NCBI RefSeq assembly: GCF_029623345.1
Contig: NZ_JAPYKH010000001.1
Location: 62,001 to 126,000, forward strand
Source: Sphingomonas phyllosphaerae
Lineage (GTDB): Bacteria; Pseudomonadota; Alphaproteobacteria; Sphingomonadales; Sphingomonadaceae
Length of the DNA stretch: 64,000 nt
Direction: 5' to 3'
The position numbers and the translations under genes were made by a program. This document shows, in pieces, positions 34,702 through 44,196 of this stretch (position 1 is the first letter of the stretch; every line of letters begins with the position of its first letter). The notes under the pieces were generated by a model that searched no databases, was not told the DNA's origin, and worked only from the letters and a program-made list of their open reading frames with translations.

Positions 34702-35658
34702 ATGCTCGATACCCCCGCCGCCGCGGTGCCCACGCTCAGCCTCGCCGACCAGGACCGCGATCCCGACGGCTTTGCCGCCGCGCTGGGCGGCTCGTTCGAG
34801 CGGTTCGGCTTCGCGATCGTCGCCGATCACGGCGTGGCGCAGGATCTGATCGAGCGCGCCTGGGCCGAGACCGCGGCGCTGTTCGCGCTGCCCGAGGAGG
34901 AGAAGCGCGGCTACCATGTTCCCGGCGCGGGCGGGGCGCGCGGCTACACGCCGTTCAAGACCGAGATCGCCAAGGACGCGAAGCACGTCGACCTCAAGGA
35001 GTTCTGGCACGTCGGGCGCGAGCTGCCGGCTGGGCATCGCTACGCCGCGGACATGCCCGCCAACGTCTGGCCGGCGCGGCCCGAGGGGTTCAAGGACACG
35101 TTCCTCGCGCTGTTCGAGGCGTTCGACCGGGCCGGTGACCGGCTGCTGTCGGCGATCGCGCGTCATCTCGGGCTTGCAGCGAACTGGTTCGATCCGGCGG
35201 TGCGCGACGGGAACTCGGTACTGCGCCTGCTTCATTATCCGCCGATCCCGGCCGACGCCGAGGGCGTGCGCGCCGGCGCGCATGAGGACATCAACCTGAT
35301 CACTTTGCTGCTCGGCGCCGAGGAGGCCGGGCTGGAGCTGCTCGAGCGCGACAGCGGTCGCTGGCTCGCGATCAAGCCGCCGGCGGGGGCGATGGTGGTC
35401 AATGTCGGCGACATGCTGCAGCGGCTGACCAATCACGTGCTGCCATCGACCACGCACCGCGTCGTCAATCCGCCGCCCGAGCGCCGCGGCCACTCGCGCT
35501 ACTCGATGCCCTTTTTCCTGCACCCCGCGCCCGACTTCCTGATCGAGACGCTGCCGCAGACGATCAGCGCGGAGAATCCGAATCGCTATCCGACGCCGAT
35601 CACCGCGAATGGCTATCTGCACGAGCGGCTGGTCGAGATCGGGCTGATCAAGAAGTAG
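34702..35658 (+). CDS. 2-oxoglutarate/Fe(II)-dependent oxygenase, isopenicillin N synthase-like
   Basis: A 318-residue non-haem iron oxygenase. The iron triad is His194 and Asp196 in GAHEDINLITLLL plus His252 in STTHRVVNPP; an Arg in HSRYSMPFF, about 12 residues later, would bind 2-oxoglutarate. The N-terminal DIOX_N region (FGFAIVADHGVAQDL) fits the family. Bacterial relatives act on many substrates, so none is assigned. It stands alone between the divergent MFS gene and a family-B repeat. Confidence 0.9.
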   Translation: MLDTPAAAVPTLSLADQDRDPDGFAAALGGSFERFGFAIVADHGVAQDLIERAWAETAALFALPEEEKRGYHVPGAGGARGYTPFKTEIAKDAKHVDLKEFWHVGRELPAGHRYAADMPANVWPARPEGFKDTFLALFEAFDRAGDRLLSAIARHLGLAANWFDPAVRDGNSVLRLLHYPPIPADAEGVRAGAHEDINLITLLLGAEEAGLELLERDSGRWLAIKPPAGAMVVNVGDMLQRLTNHVLPSTTHRVVNPPPERRGHSRYSMPFFLHPAPDFLIETLPQTISAENPNRYPTPITANGYLHERLVEIGLIKK

Positions 35659-35709
35659 GATGGGCAGGAGGCGGGCGTCGCGTGGAATGGGCGTCCCCTC
35701 CTTCGTCCC

Positions 35710-35809
35710 GGCGTCATCCTGAACTGGTTTCAGGATTCACGGCGCCCCCTGCTCAGCCGCGGTAAGGTTCGCGGCAAGGTGGATCCTGAAAGAAGTTCAG
35801 GATGACGCT
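35710..35809. repeat. Paired inverted intergenic repeat, family B copy 2
   Basis: GGCGTCATCCTGAACTGG at 35710-35727 is inverted as AGTTCAGGATGACGCTG at 35793-35809. It matches the element at 16355-16455 in arm sequence and 100-bp length. Confidence 0.75.
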
Positions 35810-35888
35810 GCAATGGACGCCTGTGTGTGTCGCGAGTGAGCGACGGTAGCTTCTACCGCTCTATGCTCTGGCTCGTGCCGCTCCGCCC

Positions 35889-36404
35889 TCAGGCGATCCG
35901 CTCTGGCCGCTCCCCGGCGTCGGCGGCGATCGCGCTGTCGGGAGCCATCGCCTCCCAGGGGAAGACGAACCAATCCTTGGTCACGGCGCGGTCGATCACG
36001 CGTGCGGCATAGTCGATGCGCTGCGCCGAGCCGACATTGTCGATCAGCGTGGCAAAGCGAACGCTGCCCTGCGCGGCGCCGGCACGCGCGAGCATGGCAC
36101 GCAGATGACCGATGGTGCGGCCCGAGTCGTTGATGTCGTCGACGAACAGCAGCGGTTCGCCCGCGCGGGTCCGCGCCGCCAGCCGCTCGATTGCCCCGGC
36201 CGCGAGCGCCTCGGACTGCGACGAATAGTCCACCGCCAGCATCGGCAACCCGGTCGTATGGCTGAGGTAGACGGCGGGAATCAGCCCGCCGCGGCCGATG
36301 CCGATCAGATGCGCGGGCGCCCAGTCGGAGGCGGCGAGCGACCCGGCGAGCGCGCGGACGGCGGCGACAAGCTCGGCGTGGGTGATGGCGGTGTAGATCG
36401 GCAT
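35889..36404 (-). CDS. Phosphoribosyltransferase (purine PRT-like)
   Basis: A 171-residue type I phosphoribosyltransferase. The PRPP-binding motif is LLFVDDINDSGRT. LIGIGRGGLIPAVYLSHTTG is the early loop. KDWFVFPWE, near the C-terminus, resembles the base-binding segment of Gpt-like xanthine/hypoxanthine enzymes. It likely salvages a purine base, but the base is not determined. The gene is isolated, downstream of the DUF853 ATPase on the same strand. Confidence 0.85.
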   Translation of the reverse strand: MPIYTAITHAELVAAVRALAGSLAASDWAPAHLIGIGRGGLIPAVYLSHTTGLPMLAVDYSSQSEALAAGAIERLAARTRAGEPLLFVDDINDSGRTIGHLRAMLARAGAAQGSVRFATLIDNVGSAQRIDYAARVIDRAVTKDWFVFPWEAMAPDSAIAADAGERPERIA

Positions 36405-36469
36405 CGCGGGCGTGTAGCGCCGATGGCGCGCGCGGGCGAGGGAGACGCGACGCCCCTACCTGTTGGACC

Positions 36470-36556
36470 GCCCCGGCGAACGCCGGGCCGAGTTGGGAAG
36501 ACTTTTCATGAGCGCCACTGAGGTCCCCCAACTGGACCCGGTGTACGCCGGGGTGG
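36470..36556. repeat. Paired inverted REP/BIME-like element, family A copy 3
   Basis: CCCCGGCGAACGCCGGGCCG and GAGTTGGG near 36472-36498 are inverted as CCCCAACTGG and ACCCGGTGTACGCCGGGGTG near 36526-36555. This is a diverged copy of the layout at 10325 and 45660. Confidence 0.7.
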
Positions 36557-36580
36557 CAGCTCTCTGGTAAGGCGCCCCGC

Positions 36581-38209
36581 TCACCGCCGCAGCAATCCTC
36601 CCAGCATTCCGCGCACCACCGACCCCAATAGCCCACCCGACGCACCGCGCCGCCCGCTGCCGAGCACCGCCTTGGTCACCTCGTTCGCCACGGTCCGCCC
36701 CAGCGCCGAGGAGGCTGAGCGCGTTGCCGAGGTCATCGCGCGGTTCCACGGGTCGTTGGCGCGCTCACGCTCGTCGTTACGCTGGCTGCGCTCCGCCTCG
36801 CGCTGCGCTGCGACCCGCTCGCGCGCTTGCCGCGCCTCCTCCTTCGCCTGAAGCGCAGCCGCCTTGCTCGCCTCGTCCTGCGCGGTCGCGGCGGCGCGGG
36901 CGGCGACGGCCTCCTGCGTCTTGGCGGCGAGCAGCTCCTCCGCCGACTCGCGGTTGACCAACGCGTCGTAGCGGTCGCCAACCGCGTCGGTGGCGAGCAG
37001 CACCTTGCGCTCCTCGGGCGTCACCGGCCCGACCCGGCTCGCGGGCGGTCGCACCAAGGTGCGCTCGACCGGGCTGGGCGAGCCGTCGGTCTGGAGCAAC
37101 GACACCAACGCCTCGCCGGTCTTGAGCTCGGTGATCGCCGCCGCGACATCGAGCCCGGGGTTGGCGCGGAAGGTCTGCGCCGCCGCCTGCACCGCCTTCT
37201 GGTCGCGCGGGGTGAAGGCGTTGAGCTTGTGCTGCACGCGATTGCCGAGCTGGCCCGCGACCTTGTCGGGAATGTCGATCGGGTTCTGCGTGATGAAATA
37301 GACGCCGACGCCCTTGGAGCGGATCAGCCGCACCACCTGTTCGATCTTGTCGAGCAGCGCGTCGGGCGCGTCGTCGAACAGCAGATGCGCCTCGTCGAAG
37401 AAGAAGCACAATTTGGGTTTGTCGAGGTCGCCCACCTCGGGCAGCTGCTCGAACAATTCGCTCAGAAGCCACAGCAGGAAGGTGGAGTAGAGCCGCGGCG
37501 CCGCCATCAGCTTGTCGGCGGCGAGGACGTTGACGAGGCCCTGGCCCTGGTCGTCATGGCCGAGCAGATCGTTCAGCTCGAGCGCTGGCTCGCCGAAGAA
37601 GTGGGTCGCGCCCTGGCTGCGCAGCTGGAGCAGCGAGCGCTGGATCGCGCCGACCGACTGTTTGGAGACATTGCCCCATTTCGCCGTCAGCTCCTGCGCG
37701 CGCTCGGCGCAATGCGCCAGCACCGCCTGGAGATCGTCGAGGTCGAGCAGCAGCAGATGCTCCTCGTCGGCGAGCTGGAAGGCGATCGTCAACACGCCCT
37801 CCTGCACCTCGTTGAGCCCCATCAGCCGCGCGAGCAGCAGCGGCCCCATCTCGCTCACCGTGGTGCGCACAGGGTGGCCCTGCTCGCCGAACAAGTCCCA
37901 GAACTGTACCGGGCAGGGGGCATAGGACCAGTCGGTCAGCCCGATCTCGGCGGCGCGCGCGGCGAAGGCGGCGTGGGTCTTGGCGGTCGCGGCGCCGGGC
38001 ATGGCGAGGCCGGAGAGGTCGCCCTTCACGTCGGCGACGAAGCAGGCGACGCCGGCGCGCGAGAAGCCCTCGACGATGCCCTGGAGCGTGACGGTCTTGC
38101 CGGTGCCAGTCGCGCCCGCGATCAGCCCGTGGCGGTTAGCGCGCGCGAGCTGGAGCCATTGCGGGTGCGCCCCGCCCGTGTTCGCGCCGATGAAGATGCC
38201 GTCCACCAA
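36581..38209 (-). CDS. DUF853 family HerA-like ATPase
   Basis: A 542-residue P-loop ATPase related to HerA/FtsK helicases. The Walker A motif is [12 protein letters not shown] near residue 35, and the Walker B region is [12 protein letters not shown] with [13 protein letters not shown] after it. [12 protein letters not shown] is typical of DUF853. A long Glu/Arg/Ala coiled-coil (about residues 420-480) and a Gly-rich tail ending GMLGGLLRR follow. The function of the family is not well established. The helicase label is by fold only. Its length is close to that of other family members. Confidence 0.88.
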   Translation of the reverse strand: MVDGIFIGANTGGAHPQWLQLARANRHGLIAGATGTGKTVTLQGIVEGFSRAGVACFVADVKGDLSGLAMPGAATAKTHAAFAARAAEIGLTDWSYAPCPVQFWDLFGEQGHPVRTTVSEMGPLLLARLMGLNEVQEGVLTIAFQLADEEHLLLLDLDDLQAVLAHCAERAQELTAKWGNVSKQSVGAIQRSLLQLRSQGATHFFGEPALELNDLLGHDDQGQGLVNVLAADKLMAAPRLYSTFLLWLLSELFEQLPEVGDLDKPKLCFFFDEAHLLFDDAPDALLDKIEQVVRLIRSKGVGVYFITQNPIDIPDKVAGQLGNRVQHKLNAFTPRDQKAVQAAAQTFRANPGLDVAAAITELKTGEALVSLLQTDGSPSPVERTLVRPPASRVGPVTPEERKVLLATDAVGDRYDALVNRESAEELLAAKTQEAVAARAAATAQDEASKAAALQAKEEARQARERVAAQREAERSQRNDERERANDPWNRAMTSATRSASSALGRTVANEVTKAVLGSGRRGASGGLLGSVVRGMLGGLLRR

Positions 38210-38382
38210 GGTCGTCGCTCCTGCCGCTGGTCTCGCTGTCGTATGTCATAGGAGGCGGCGCGGGCGGCGTCACGGGGGGAGGCGAGCGGCGGCGCTGCTT
38301 GGCCGTGGGCGACCGTGCCGACTTGGTCGGATCGCACACCAGAGGCCATCGACTCGCAGTCCGCCCGGTTCCATGCTTAATT

Positions 38383-38480
38383 CGTCATCCCCGCGGGGGC
38401 GGGGATCCAGATACGCTGACGTTAGCGATGGAGCCGAGAGGTCGGCGCCTCTGGTCTCGCGCCTTCGCGGGAATCACGGA
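38383..38480. repeat. Paired intergenic repeat, family C
   Basis: TCGTCATCCCCGCGGGGGCG with GGATCCAGA is matched in reverse by CTGGTCTCGCGCC and TTCGCGGGAATCACGGAA. Simpler one-armed versions occur at 8333 and 53334. Confidence 0.6.
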
Positions 38481-38620
38481 AGGGGGCGCGGCGATGCCGG
38501 AAGCGGTGCACTGAAGCGACGCTCGTGACGAAAAGGGCCTCGGCAACTGCGTCCGCGATCAGCGCGTGTTGGCGATACGAGGCGCTCGTGCCGCCCCGCC
38601 ATTCTCAACCGCCGACACGA

Positions 38621-38652
38621 GAAAGGCCGCCGCACCCCTCGGCGCGGCGGCC
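38621..38652 (-). terminator. Terminator after degP
   Basis: GGCCGCCGC (38625-38633) and GCGGCGGCC (38644-38652) form a 9-bp GC stem, followed on the minus strand by TTTCTCGT, 28 bases after the degP stop. Confidence 0.6.
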
Positions 38653-38679
38653 CATACGCCCTGCCGGTCGGTCCCGGCC

Positions 38680-40230
38680 TTACTTGATCTTCACGGCAAC
38701 GAAGCCACCGACCTGGCGTCCGCGGGTGACGTTGAGCAGCACCTGGGGCCGCCCCGCCGCCTTCGCCGCCGCCACGATCCGTGCCACCTCGGCAGCGCTG
38801 CGCACCGGCTGCGAGTTGACCGAGGAGATCACGTCACCGCGGCGCAGCTTCTGCGCCGCGTCGCTCGACGGATCGGTCGCCGCGACCACCACACCCTGGA
38901 CGGTCGAATCGACCCCGAGCGAGCGCGCGATCTGCGGCGTCAGCGGCTGCACCGTGATGCCGAGCGAGCTCGACGCGGGCGCGGCCTGTTCGCTGTCGTC
39001 GCCGCCGCCGAAGCTGTCGTCGTCGTCGCCGCTACCGCCGGTCAGCGCCGCCATCTGATCCTCGGACGGACGCGTGCCGACGGTGGCGTTGAGCGACTGG
39101 CGCTTGCCGTCGCGGATCACGTCGAGCTTGATCGTCGAGCCCGGCGCGGCGTTGGCGACGAGATAGGAGAGCGTCTTCTCCGGCGTTACCGCCTGGCCGT
39201 TGATCGCGGTCACGACGTCACCCGCGCGCAGCCCCGCCTTCGCACCGGGGCCGGCCGGCTCGACGCGCCCGACGATCTCGCCCGAGTCCTTCGGCAGGCC
39301 GAGCGCCGACGCCATGTCGGCGTTGACCGCCTGGATGCTGACGCCGAGGTAGCCGCGCTTGATCGGCTGGCCCTTGACCAGCGTGTCGATGATCGGCTTG
39401 GCTTCGGTCGTCGGGATGGCGAAGCCGATGCCGATGTTGCCGCCCGACTGCGAATAGATCTGGCTGTTGATGCCGATCACCTCGCCGTTCAGGTTGAACA
39501 TCGGACCGCCGGAATTGCCCTGGTTGATCGCGGCATCGGTCTGGATGAACGTGTCGAACGGACCGCCGCCGGTCGCGCGATGCACCGCCGAGACGATGCC
39601 CGCGGTCACGGTGCCGCCCAGGCCGAACGGCTGGCCGATCGCCACCACCCAGTCGCCGACGCGCGCGCGGCTCGAATCGCCCAAGCGAACGAACGGAAGC
39701 GGGGTAGGCGAGGTGATCTTGAGCACCGCGAGATCGCTGGTCGGATCGCGGCCGACCAGCTTGGCGGTATATTCCTTGCGGTCCTGCAAGGTCACCGTGA
39801 TCGACTCGACCGTGGCGCCGCGCGATGCCGGGGCGATCACGTGGTTGTTGGTCACGACATAGCCGTCGGCCGAGATCAGGAAGCCCGAACCTAGCGAGGT
39901 GCCCTCGCGCGTCACCGGCGCACCGCCGCCGCCGCCGCCGCCGCCGAACTGGCCGAACAGGTCGCCGAACGGCGTGCCCGCGAACGGATTGGCCGACTGC
40001 TGGACGGTCACCTTTTGCGTGGTGGAAATGTTGACCACCGCCGGCTGCAACTTCGCCACCAGATCGGCGAAGCTCATCGGCGCGCCGGCGCGCGGAGCGG
40101 AGGCGCTGATCGCACCGGGCTCGTTCTGCGCGACCTGGGCGGTGGCGGGGTTCTGCAGCGTCAGCGACGCGGCGGTGCCGCCGAGGAGAAGGGCGCCGGT
40201 GAGGGCGTAGGCGTAACGCACTTTCTTCAT
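38680..40230 (-). CDS. degP: Do family serine endopeptidase (DegP/DegQ-like)
   Basis: A 516-residue periplasmic protease-chaperone. A signal peptide ends near PATAQ (residue 32). The catalytic triad is His130 (VVTNNHVI), Asp166 (PTSDLAVL) and Ser240 (QGNSGGPMF), all present. A poly-Gly run lies in the LA loop near residue 97. Two PDZ domains follow (about 270-370 and 415-516), the first starting GYLGVSIQAV. It sits 102 bp after hflC on the same strand, forming the common hflK-hflC-degP quality-control block. The symbol degP is a family label; DegQ type is possible. Confidence 0.94.
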   Translation of the reverse strand: MKKVRYAYALTGALLLGGTAASLTLQNPATAQVAQNEPGAISASAPRAGAPMSFADLVAKLQPAVVNISTTQKVTVQQSANPFAGTPFGDLFGQFGGGGGGGGAPVTREGTSLGSGFLISADGYVVTNNHVIAPASRGATVESITVTLQDRKEYTAKLVGRDPTSDLAVLKITSPTPLPFVRLGDSSRARVGDWVVAIGQPFGLGGTVTAGIVSAVHRATGGGPFDTFIQTDAAINQGNSGGPMFNLNGEVIGINSQIYSQSGGNIGIGFAIPTTEAKPIIDTLVKGQPIKRGYLGVSIQAVNADMASALGLPKDSGEIVGRVEPAGPGAKAGLRAGDVVTAINGQAVTPEKTLSYLVANAAPGSTIKLDVIRDGKRQSLNATVGTRPSEDQMAALTGGSGDDDDSFGGGDDSEQAAPASSSLGITVQPLTPQIARSLGVDSTVQGVVVAATDPSSDAAQKLRRGDVISSVNSQPVRSAAEVARIVAAAKAAGRPQVLLNVTRGRQVGGFVAVKIK

Positions 40231-40332
40231 GTCCTCTGAATCACCCTGTCGAATAAAGCGGGAACGCCACGTCCTGTGCCGAACAAGCGATGAACGTCGA
40301 TTGAATATGAACGCGCGACATCGCCGCGAGTT

Positions 40333-41205
40333 CTATCGCCCCCCCTCGAACTCGCGCAGATAGCCGTTGTTCGGACTCATGATGATGTTGGTGCTGCCTT
40401 CCGGCGCCTGACCGCCGTCCGCACCGAAGGTGTGGCGGTAGCTCTGCATCGCGCGGTAGAAATCGTAGAAATCGGCGTCCTTGCTGAAGGCGTCGGCGTA
40501 GATCCGCGCCGCCTGGGCGTCGGCCTCCGCGCGGACGATCTGCGCCTGCTTCTGGCCCTGCGCGCGGATCGTGTTGGCCTCCTGCTGGCGCGCCGTGCGC
40601 ATCCGCTGGAGCGCGCTCTCGAGCGGGCTGCCGTCGGGCAGATCGGCGTGCTTGATGCGCACGTCGACGATCTCGGCGCCATACTGCTTGGCCGAGCGGC
40701 CGAGCGACTCCTGAATCTCGTCCATCACCCGCCCGCGCTCGGGGCTGAGCAAGGTCGCGAACGGCACCTTGCCCAATTCGTTGCGCAGCGCGGTGCCGAG
40801 CAGCGGGCGGAGCTGATCGGCGACCCGCTCCTCGGTGTTGGAGGTGCTGCCCGTCGACGTCACCGCGCGCAGCGGATCGACGATGCGGAAGCGCGCGAAG
40901 GCGTCGACGTTGAGCCGAAGCTGGTCGGTCGAGAGCACCAAAGTGTTGTCGAGATCGGCGTCGAGCACGCGCTTGTCGACCCAGACGATCTTGTCGACGA
41001 ACGGGATGCGCGCGATCACGCCGGCGCCGGTGCGGCCGATCGACTGGCCCGGCTGCCATTGGTTGATCAAGCGCACCGGGTTGTTGAGGCGAAGCACGAC
41101 CGCCTGCTGCGTCTCGGGCACGATCGCGAAGGTCGCCGCGGCGACGATCACCAGCGCCAGCGCGAGCAGGCCGGCGGCAACGGGGTTGCGGAGCCAGACG
41201 GGCAT
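40333..41205 (-). CDS. hflC: HflC protease modulator (SPFH/band 7)
   Basis: A 290-residue inner-membrane protein with one N-terminal transmembrane segment and a periplasmic SPFH domain. VPETQQAVVLRLNNPVR starts the domain, and EIVDVRIKHADLPDGSPLESALQRM with a coiled coil RQQEANTIRAQGQKQAQ follows. With HflK it forms the large cage that surrounds FtsH and limits its proteolysis. The ATG shares a base with the hflK stop (TGATG). Confidence 0.95.
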   Translation of the reverse strand: MPVWLRNPVAAGLLALALVIVAAATFAIVPETQQAVVLRLNNPVRLINQWQPGQSIGRTGAGVIARIPFVDKIVWVDKRVLDADLDNTLVLSTDQLRLNVDAFARFRIVDPLRAVTSTGSTSNTEERVADQLRPLLGTALRNELGKVPFATLLSPERGRVMDEIQESLGRSAKQYGAEIVDVRIKHADLPDGSPLESALQRMRTARQQEANTIRAQGQKQAQIVRAEADAQAARIYADAFSKDADFYDFYRAMQSYRHTFGADGGQAPEGSTNIIMSPNNGYLREFEGGR

Positions 41206-42323
41206 CAGCGTGCCCCCCCGCTGCCCGGCTGCGCCGGCGCAGGGCCGGTTGCGGTGCCGGAGGCGGTCGCGCCCGGCTCCTGCAGACGGCGGCCGCGGTC
41301 GAGCGGCAGGTACGGGGTCACGCCCGGGGTCTCGACGATCGTCTTGTCGGTCTTGGCCAGCACGGCCTCCATGGTCTCGTAATACATGCGGCGGCGGGTC
41401 ACCTCAGGGGCGAGGCGATATTGCGCGTACACCTGGTCGAACGCCGAGGCCTCGCCCTGCGCGCGCGCGACCACCTGCTGCGAGTAGGAGCGCGCATTGT
41501 TGAGGTTGCCCACCGCCTCCTGCTGCGCCGCCGTCACCGCGTTGAAGTCGTCGGCGAGCTGCGATGGGGGCGCCGCCTGCTTGATCGACACGCCCTGGAC
41601 CTGCACGCCCGCCTGATAGCTGGTAAGTATCTGCTGCATCGTCTCGGCGACGCGCACCTCGATCTCGGTCCGCCCCGCGCCGATCGCCTGGTTGAGCGTG
41701 GTGGTGGCGAGCACCGAGCGCATCGCGCTCTCCGCGGTGGCGCGCACCGTCTCCTGCGGGTCCTTGATCTCGAACACGTAATTGCGCGCGTCGGAGACGC
41801 GCCAGCGTACCGTATAGGCGAGATCGATGATGTTCTGGTCGCCGGTCAGCACCGTCTCGCCGCCGTCACGCGGGAACTCGTCGGTGCGGACCTGCTCGAC
41901 GTCCACCTTGGTGACGTTGACGATCGGCGCGGGCAAGGTGACGCGGATGCCCGGCTCGAGCATCCCTGAGTAACGACCGAAATACGTGACCACGCCGCGC
42001 TGCTGCGGCCCGATCTGGTGGATCGAGGTGAGCACCAGCCAGATCGCCACCAGCACCGCGACGCCGAGCAGCCACAGCATCCGCGCGTTGGCGCCGAGCG
42101 GCAGTTGCGGCCCGCCGCCGCCCTCGCCTCCGCCGCCGCCGCCGCCGCCGCGCGCGCGGCGGATGAATTCGTCGAGCGCGGTCGGCTTGGCGCCGCTGCG
42201 CTTGGCGCCGGGCGGGACCGACCAGGGATTGCGCGGACCGACATTGTCGTCGTTCCCCCAGGGTCCGTTGCTCTGTGTGGCGAGGGGGATGGGGCGCCGA
42301 AGCCAGCGTCGCGAGATGATCAT
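41205..42323 (-). CDS. hflK: HflK protease modulator (SPFH/band 7)
   Basis: A 372-residue partner of HflC. The chosen start is the ATG of MIISRRWLRRPIPL; the next ATG upstream (42374) would add an unlike stretch. The N-terminus is Pro/Gly-rich with GPWGNDDNVGPRNPW and a poly-Gly run near residue 65, followed by a membrane segment (LWLLGVAVLVAIWLVLTSI) and the SPFH domain. VQVQGVSIKQAAPP is the family motif. It is divergent from the Mrp gene, 66 bp away, so the two share a promoter region. Confidence 0.95.
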   Translation of the reverse strand: MIISRRWLRRPIPLATQSNGPWGNDDNVGPRNPWSVPPGAKRSGAKPTALDEFIRRARGGGGGGGGEGGGGPQLPLGANARMLWLLGVAVLVAIWLVLTSIHQIGPQQRGVVTYFGRYSGMLEPGIRVTLPAPIVNVTKVDVEQVRTDEFPRDGGETVLTGDQNIIDLAYTVRWRVSDARNYVFEIKDPQETVRATAESAMRSVLATTTLNQAIGAGRTEIEVRVAETMQQILTSYQAGVQVQGVSIKQAAPPSQLADDFNAVTAAQQEAVGNLNNARSYSQQVVARAQGEASAFDQVYAQYRLAPEVTRRRMYYETMEAVLAKTDKTIVETPGVTPYLPLDRGRRLQEPGATASGTATGPAPAQPGSGGAR

Positions 42324-42389
42324 CCCGCCTTTATAAGTGCGGATCGGCCGAAAAACAGTGGCAAGCCGCGACACGAGGCGTAACGGATC

Positions 42390-43340
42390 ATGTCCATGGA
42401 CGAGAATGAGCTTAGGCAGGCGGTCCGCGCGGTCGCGGGCGAGCGCGCGACGGTGCGCCTCGAGGGGCAGCGGATCGGCGTCGTGATCGACGCCAGCGGG
42501 CTCGAGGCGCCCGCACGCGACGCGCTGGAGGCAGCGGTGCGGATGGCGGCGGCGCGGCCCGGCTATGACGTGCGCACCGTCGTCACCGCCGAGCGCGCGC
42601 AGCGCCGGCTGATCGCGGTGGCGAGCGGCAAGGGCGGAGTCGGCAAGTCGACGCTCTCGGCCAATCTTGCGATCGCGCTGGCGCGTGCCGGGCGGCGCAC
42701 GGGGCTGGTCGATGCCGACATTTACGGCCCGTCGCAGCCGCGGCTGATGGCGGTGGAGGGCACCCGGCCCGAGGCGCGCGACAAGGTGCTGCTGCCGGTG
42801 GCGACGCCTTATGGCGTGCCGCTGCTATCGATGGGGCAATTGGTCGAGCCCGGCCGCGCGATCGCGTGGCGCGGGCCGATGACCGCGGGCGCGCTTGGGC
42901 AACTGATCGACGCCAACTGGGGCGTGGCCGACACACTCGTGGTCGACCTGCCGCCGGGGACGGGCGACGTCCAGCTCACCATGGTGCAGAAGCACCGCCC
43001 CGCCGGCGCGGTGATCGTTTCCACGCCGCAGGACCTCGCGCTGATCGACGCGCGGCGCGCGATCGACCTGTTCCAGAAGGCGGGCGTGCCGATCATCGGG
43101 CTGGTCGAGAACATGGCCGGCTATGCCTGCCCGCATTGCGGCGAGGTGTCCGACCCGTTCGGCCGTGGAGGCGCCGAGGCCGCGGCGCGCGAGGCGGGAA
43201 TCGCCTTCCTCGGGCGCGTGCCGCTCGACCTGTCGATCCGAATCGCGTCCGACGCGGGCGAGCCCCCGGCGGCGCGCGACGACGATCGGATTTTCGCGCC
43301 GATCGCGGCGCAGGTGGCGGAGTGGCTGGAGGCGAACTGA
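42390..43340 (+). CDS. apbC: Iron-sulfur carrier P-loop NTPase, Mrp/ApbC family
   Basis: A 316-residue ATP-binding Fe-S cluster carrier. The deviant Walker A is ASGKGGVGKSTLSANL near residue 76. YACPHCG has the CxxC cluster ligands. The N-terminal 65 residues resemble the MIP18-like domain of bacterial Mrp, with a short variant form. ADTLVVDLPPGTGDVQLT is a Walker B-like segment. It would pass [4Fe-4S] clusters to apo-enzymes such as aconitase, which is encoded 5 kb away. Confidence 0.92.
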   Translation: MSMDENELRQAVRAVAGERATVRLEGQRIGVVIDASGLEAPARDALEAAVRMAAARPGYDVRTVVTAERAQRRLIAVASGKGGVGKSTLSANLAIALARAGRRTGLVDADIYGPSQPRLMAVEGTRPEARDKVLLPVATPYGVPLLSMGQLVEPGRAIAWRGPMTAGALGQLIDANWGVADTLVVDLPPGTGDVQLTMVQKHRPAGAVIVSTPQDLALIDARRAIDLFQKAGVPIIGLVENMAGYACPHCGEVSDPFGRGGAEAAAREAGIAFLGRVPLDLSIRIASDAGEPPAARDDDRIFAPIAAQVAEWLEAN

Positions 43341-43345
43341 GATGG

Positions 43346-43365
43346 GCTCCTGCGCACGCAGGAGC
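43346..43365. repeat. 20-bp palindrome, copy of that at 32025
   Basis: GCTCCTGCGCACGCAGGAGC differs at one position from the palindrome at 32025-32044, and the next 7 bases (GCAGCGCC against CCAGAGCC) are also close. Confidence 0.65.
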
Positions 43366-43498
43366 GCAGCGCCGGCGCGGCGCCCGCTGCCGTGAATTCC
43401 TGCGTGCACAGGAACACGGTGGCGACAAAGGCAACCGACGCGCTGGACCTTCGTTCGTCTCGGCAGGTGCTACGAGCGCCGGGACGAGGAGAGCGCCG

Positions 43499-43945
43499 AT
43501 GCCGCTGACCGCCGACGACGACATCCGCACGCTGCTCGAGGAGACCCGGACGATTGCGCTGGTCGGCGCGTCGGACCGGCCCGACCGCCCCTCTAACGGC
43601 GTTATGAAGACGCTCCAGGCGCACGGCTATCGCGTAATCCCGGTAAACCCGCAGCTCACCGGCGAGCATATTCACGGCGAGTTCGTCTTCCGCGAGCTTG
43701 CGCAGCTCGGCGATCCGATCGACATGGTCGACATCTTCCGCCGCTCCTCCGCCGCGGGCGAGATCGTCGACCAGGCGATCGCGATCGGCGCGAAGTCGGT
43801 GTGGCTCCAGCTCGGCGTGATCGATCAGGCGGCGGCGGCGCGGGCCGAGGCCGCCGGGCTCAAGGTGGTGATGGACCGTTGTCCCGCCATCGACCTGCCG
43901 CGGCTTGGCGTGGCGCGGCTGGGTGGGCGCGCCGCGGAGGACTAG
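43499..43945 (+). CDS. CoA-binding protein (YccU-like)
   Basis: A 148-residue single Rossmann domain of the CoA_binding_2 family. The start is the ATG of MPLTADDDIRTLLEE with GAGGAG 5 bases upstream. TIALVGASDRPDRPSNGV has the nucleotide loop, and VIPVNPQLTGEHIHGE and DRCPAIDLPRL are typical of YccU. The physiological role is unknown; CoA binding has been shown for relatives. It follows the Mrp gene on the same strand after a repeat-containing gap. Confidence 0.88.
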   Translation: MPLTADDDIRTLLEETRTIALVGASDRPDRPSNGVMKTLQAHGYRVIPVNPQLTGEHIHGEFVFRELAQLGDPIDMVDIFRRSSAAGEIVDQAIAIGAKSVWLQLGVIDQAAAARAEAAGLKVVMDRCPAIDLPRLGVARLGGRAAED

Positions 43946-44196
43946 GCCGATCGCGCTACGCCCCCGCCGCCTCAGCCATGTGCCCGCATCGCGCGGGGGA
44001 GCCATCCCACCGAGGCGCTAGGCGCCGCGGATTTGATGGGAGAAGCGCCCCCCGAACGGGCGAGATCGACCTTCCATTGGTATGTCCTGCGGCGTGCGAG
44101 GCACGTCGGCCGTCGGCGAATGGCCATGCCGCGCACGCCGCCTCTCGCTGCGCATCATCGCCTCTGTTACGACCCGTGGCACGATAGGGAGGGTTC

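Larger units (their letters stand above)
38210..38679. other. Intergenic region between degP and the DUF853 gene
   Basis: These 470 bases contain no convincing gene. A paired repeat of the type CGTCATCCCCGCG ... CGCGGGAATCACG spans about 38383-38480, and the degP terminator is at 38621-38652. The DUF853 promoter should lie near 38220-38300 but is not recognisable. Confidence 0.5.

Noticed and set aside
38525..39894. Plus-strand open frames overlapping degP
   Set aside because: They are shadows of degP with no ribosome site and Arg/Ala-rich composition.
42374..42374. Upstream ATG start for hflK
   Set aside because: The 17 extra residues are unlike the family N-terminus, while the ATG at 42323 has a purine-rich stretch just before it.
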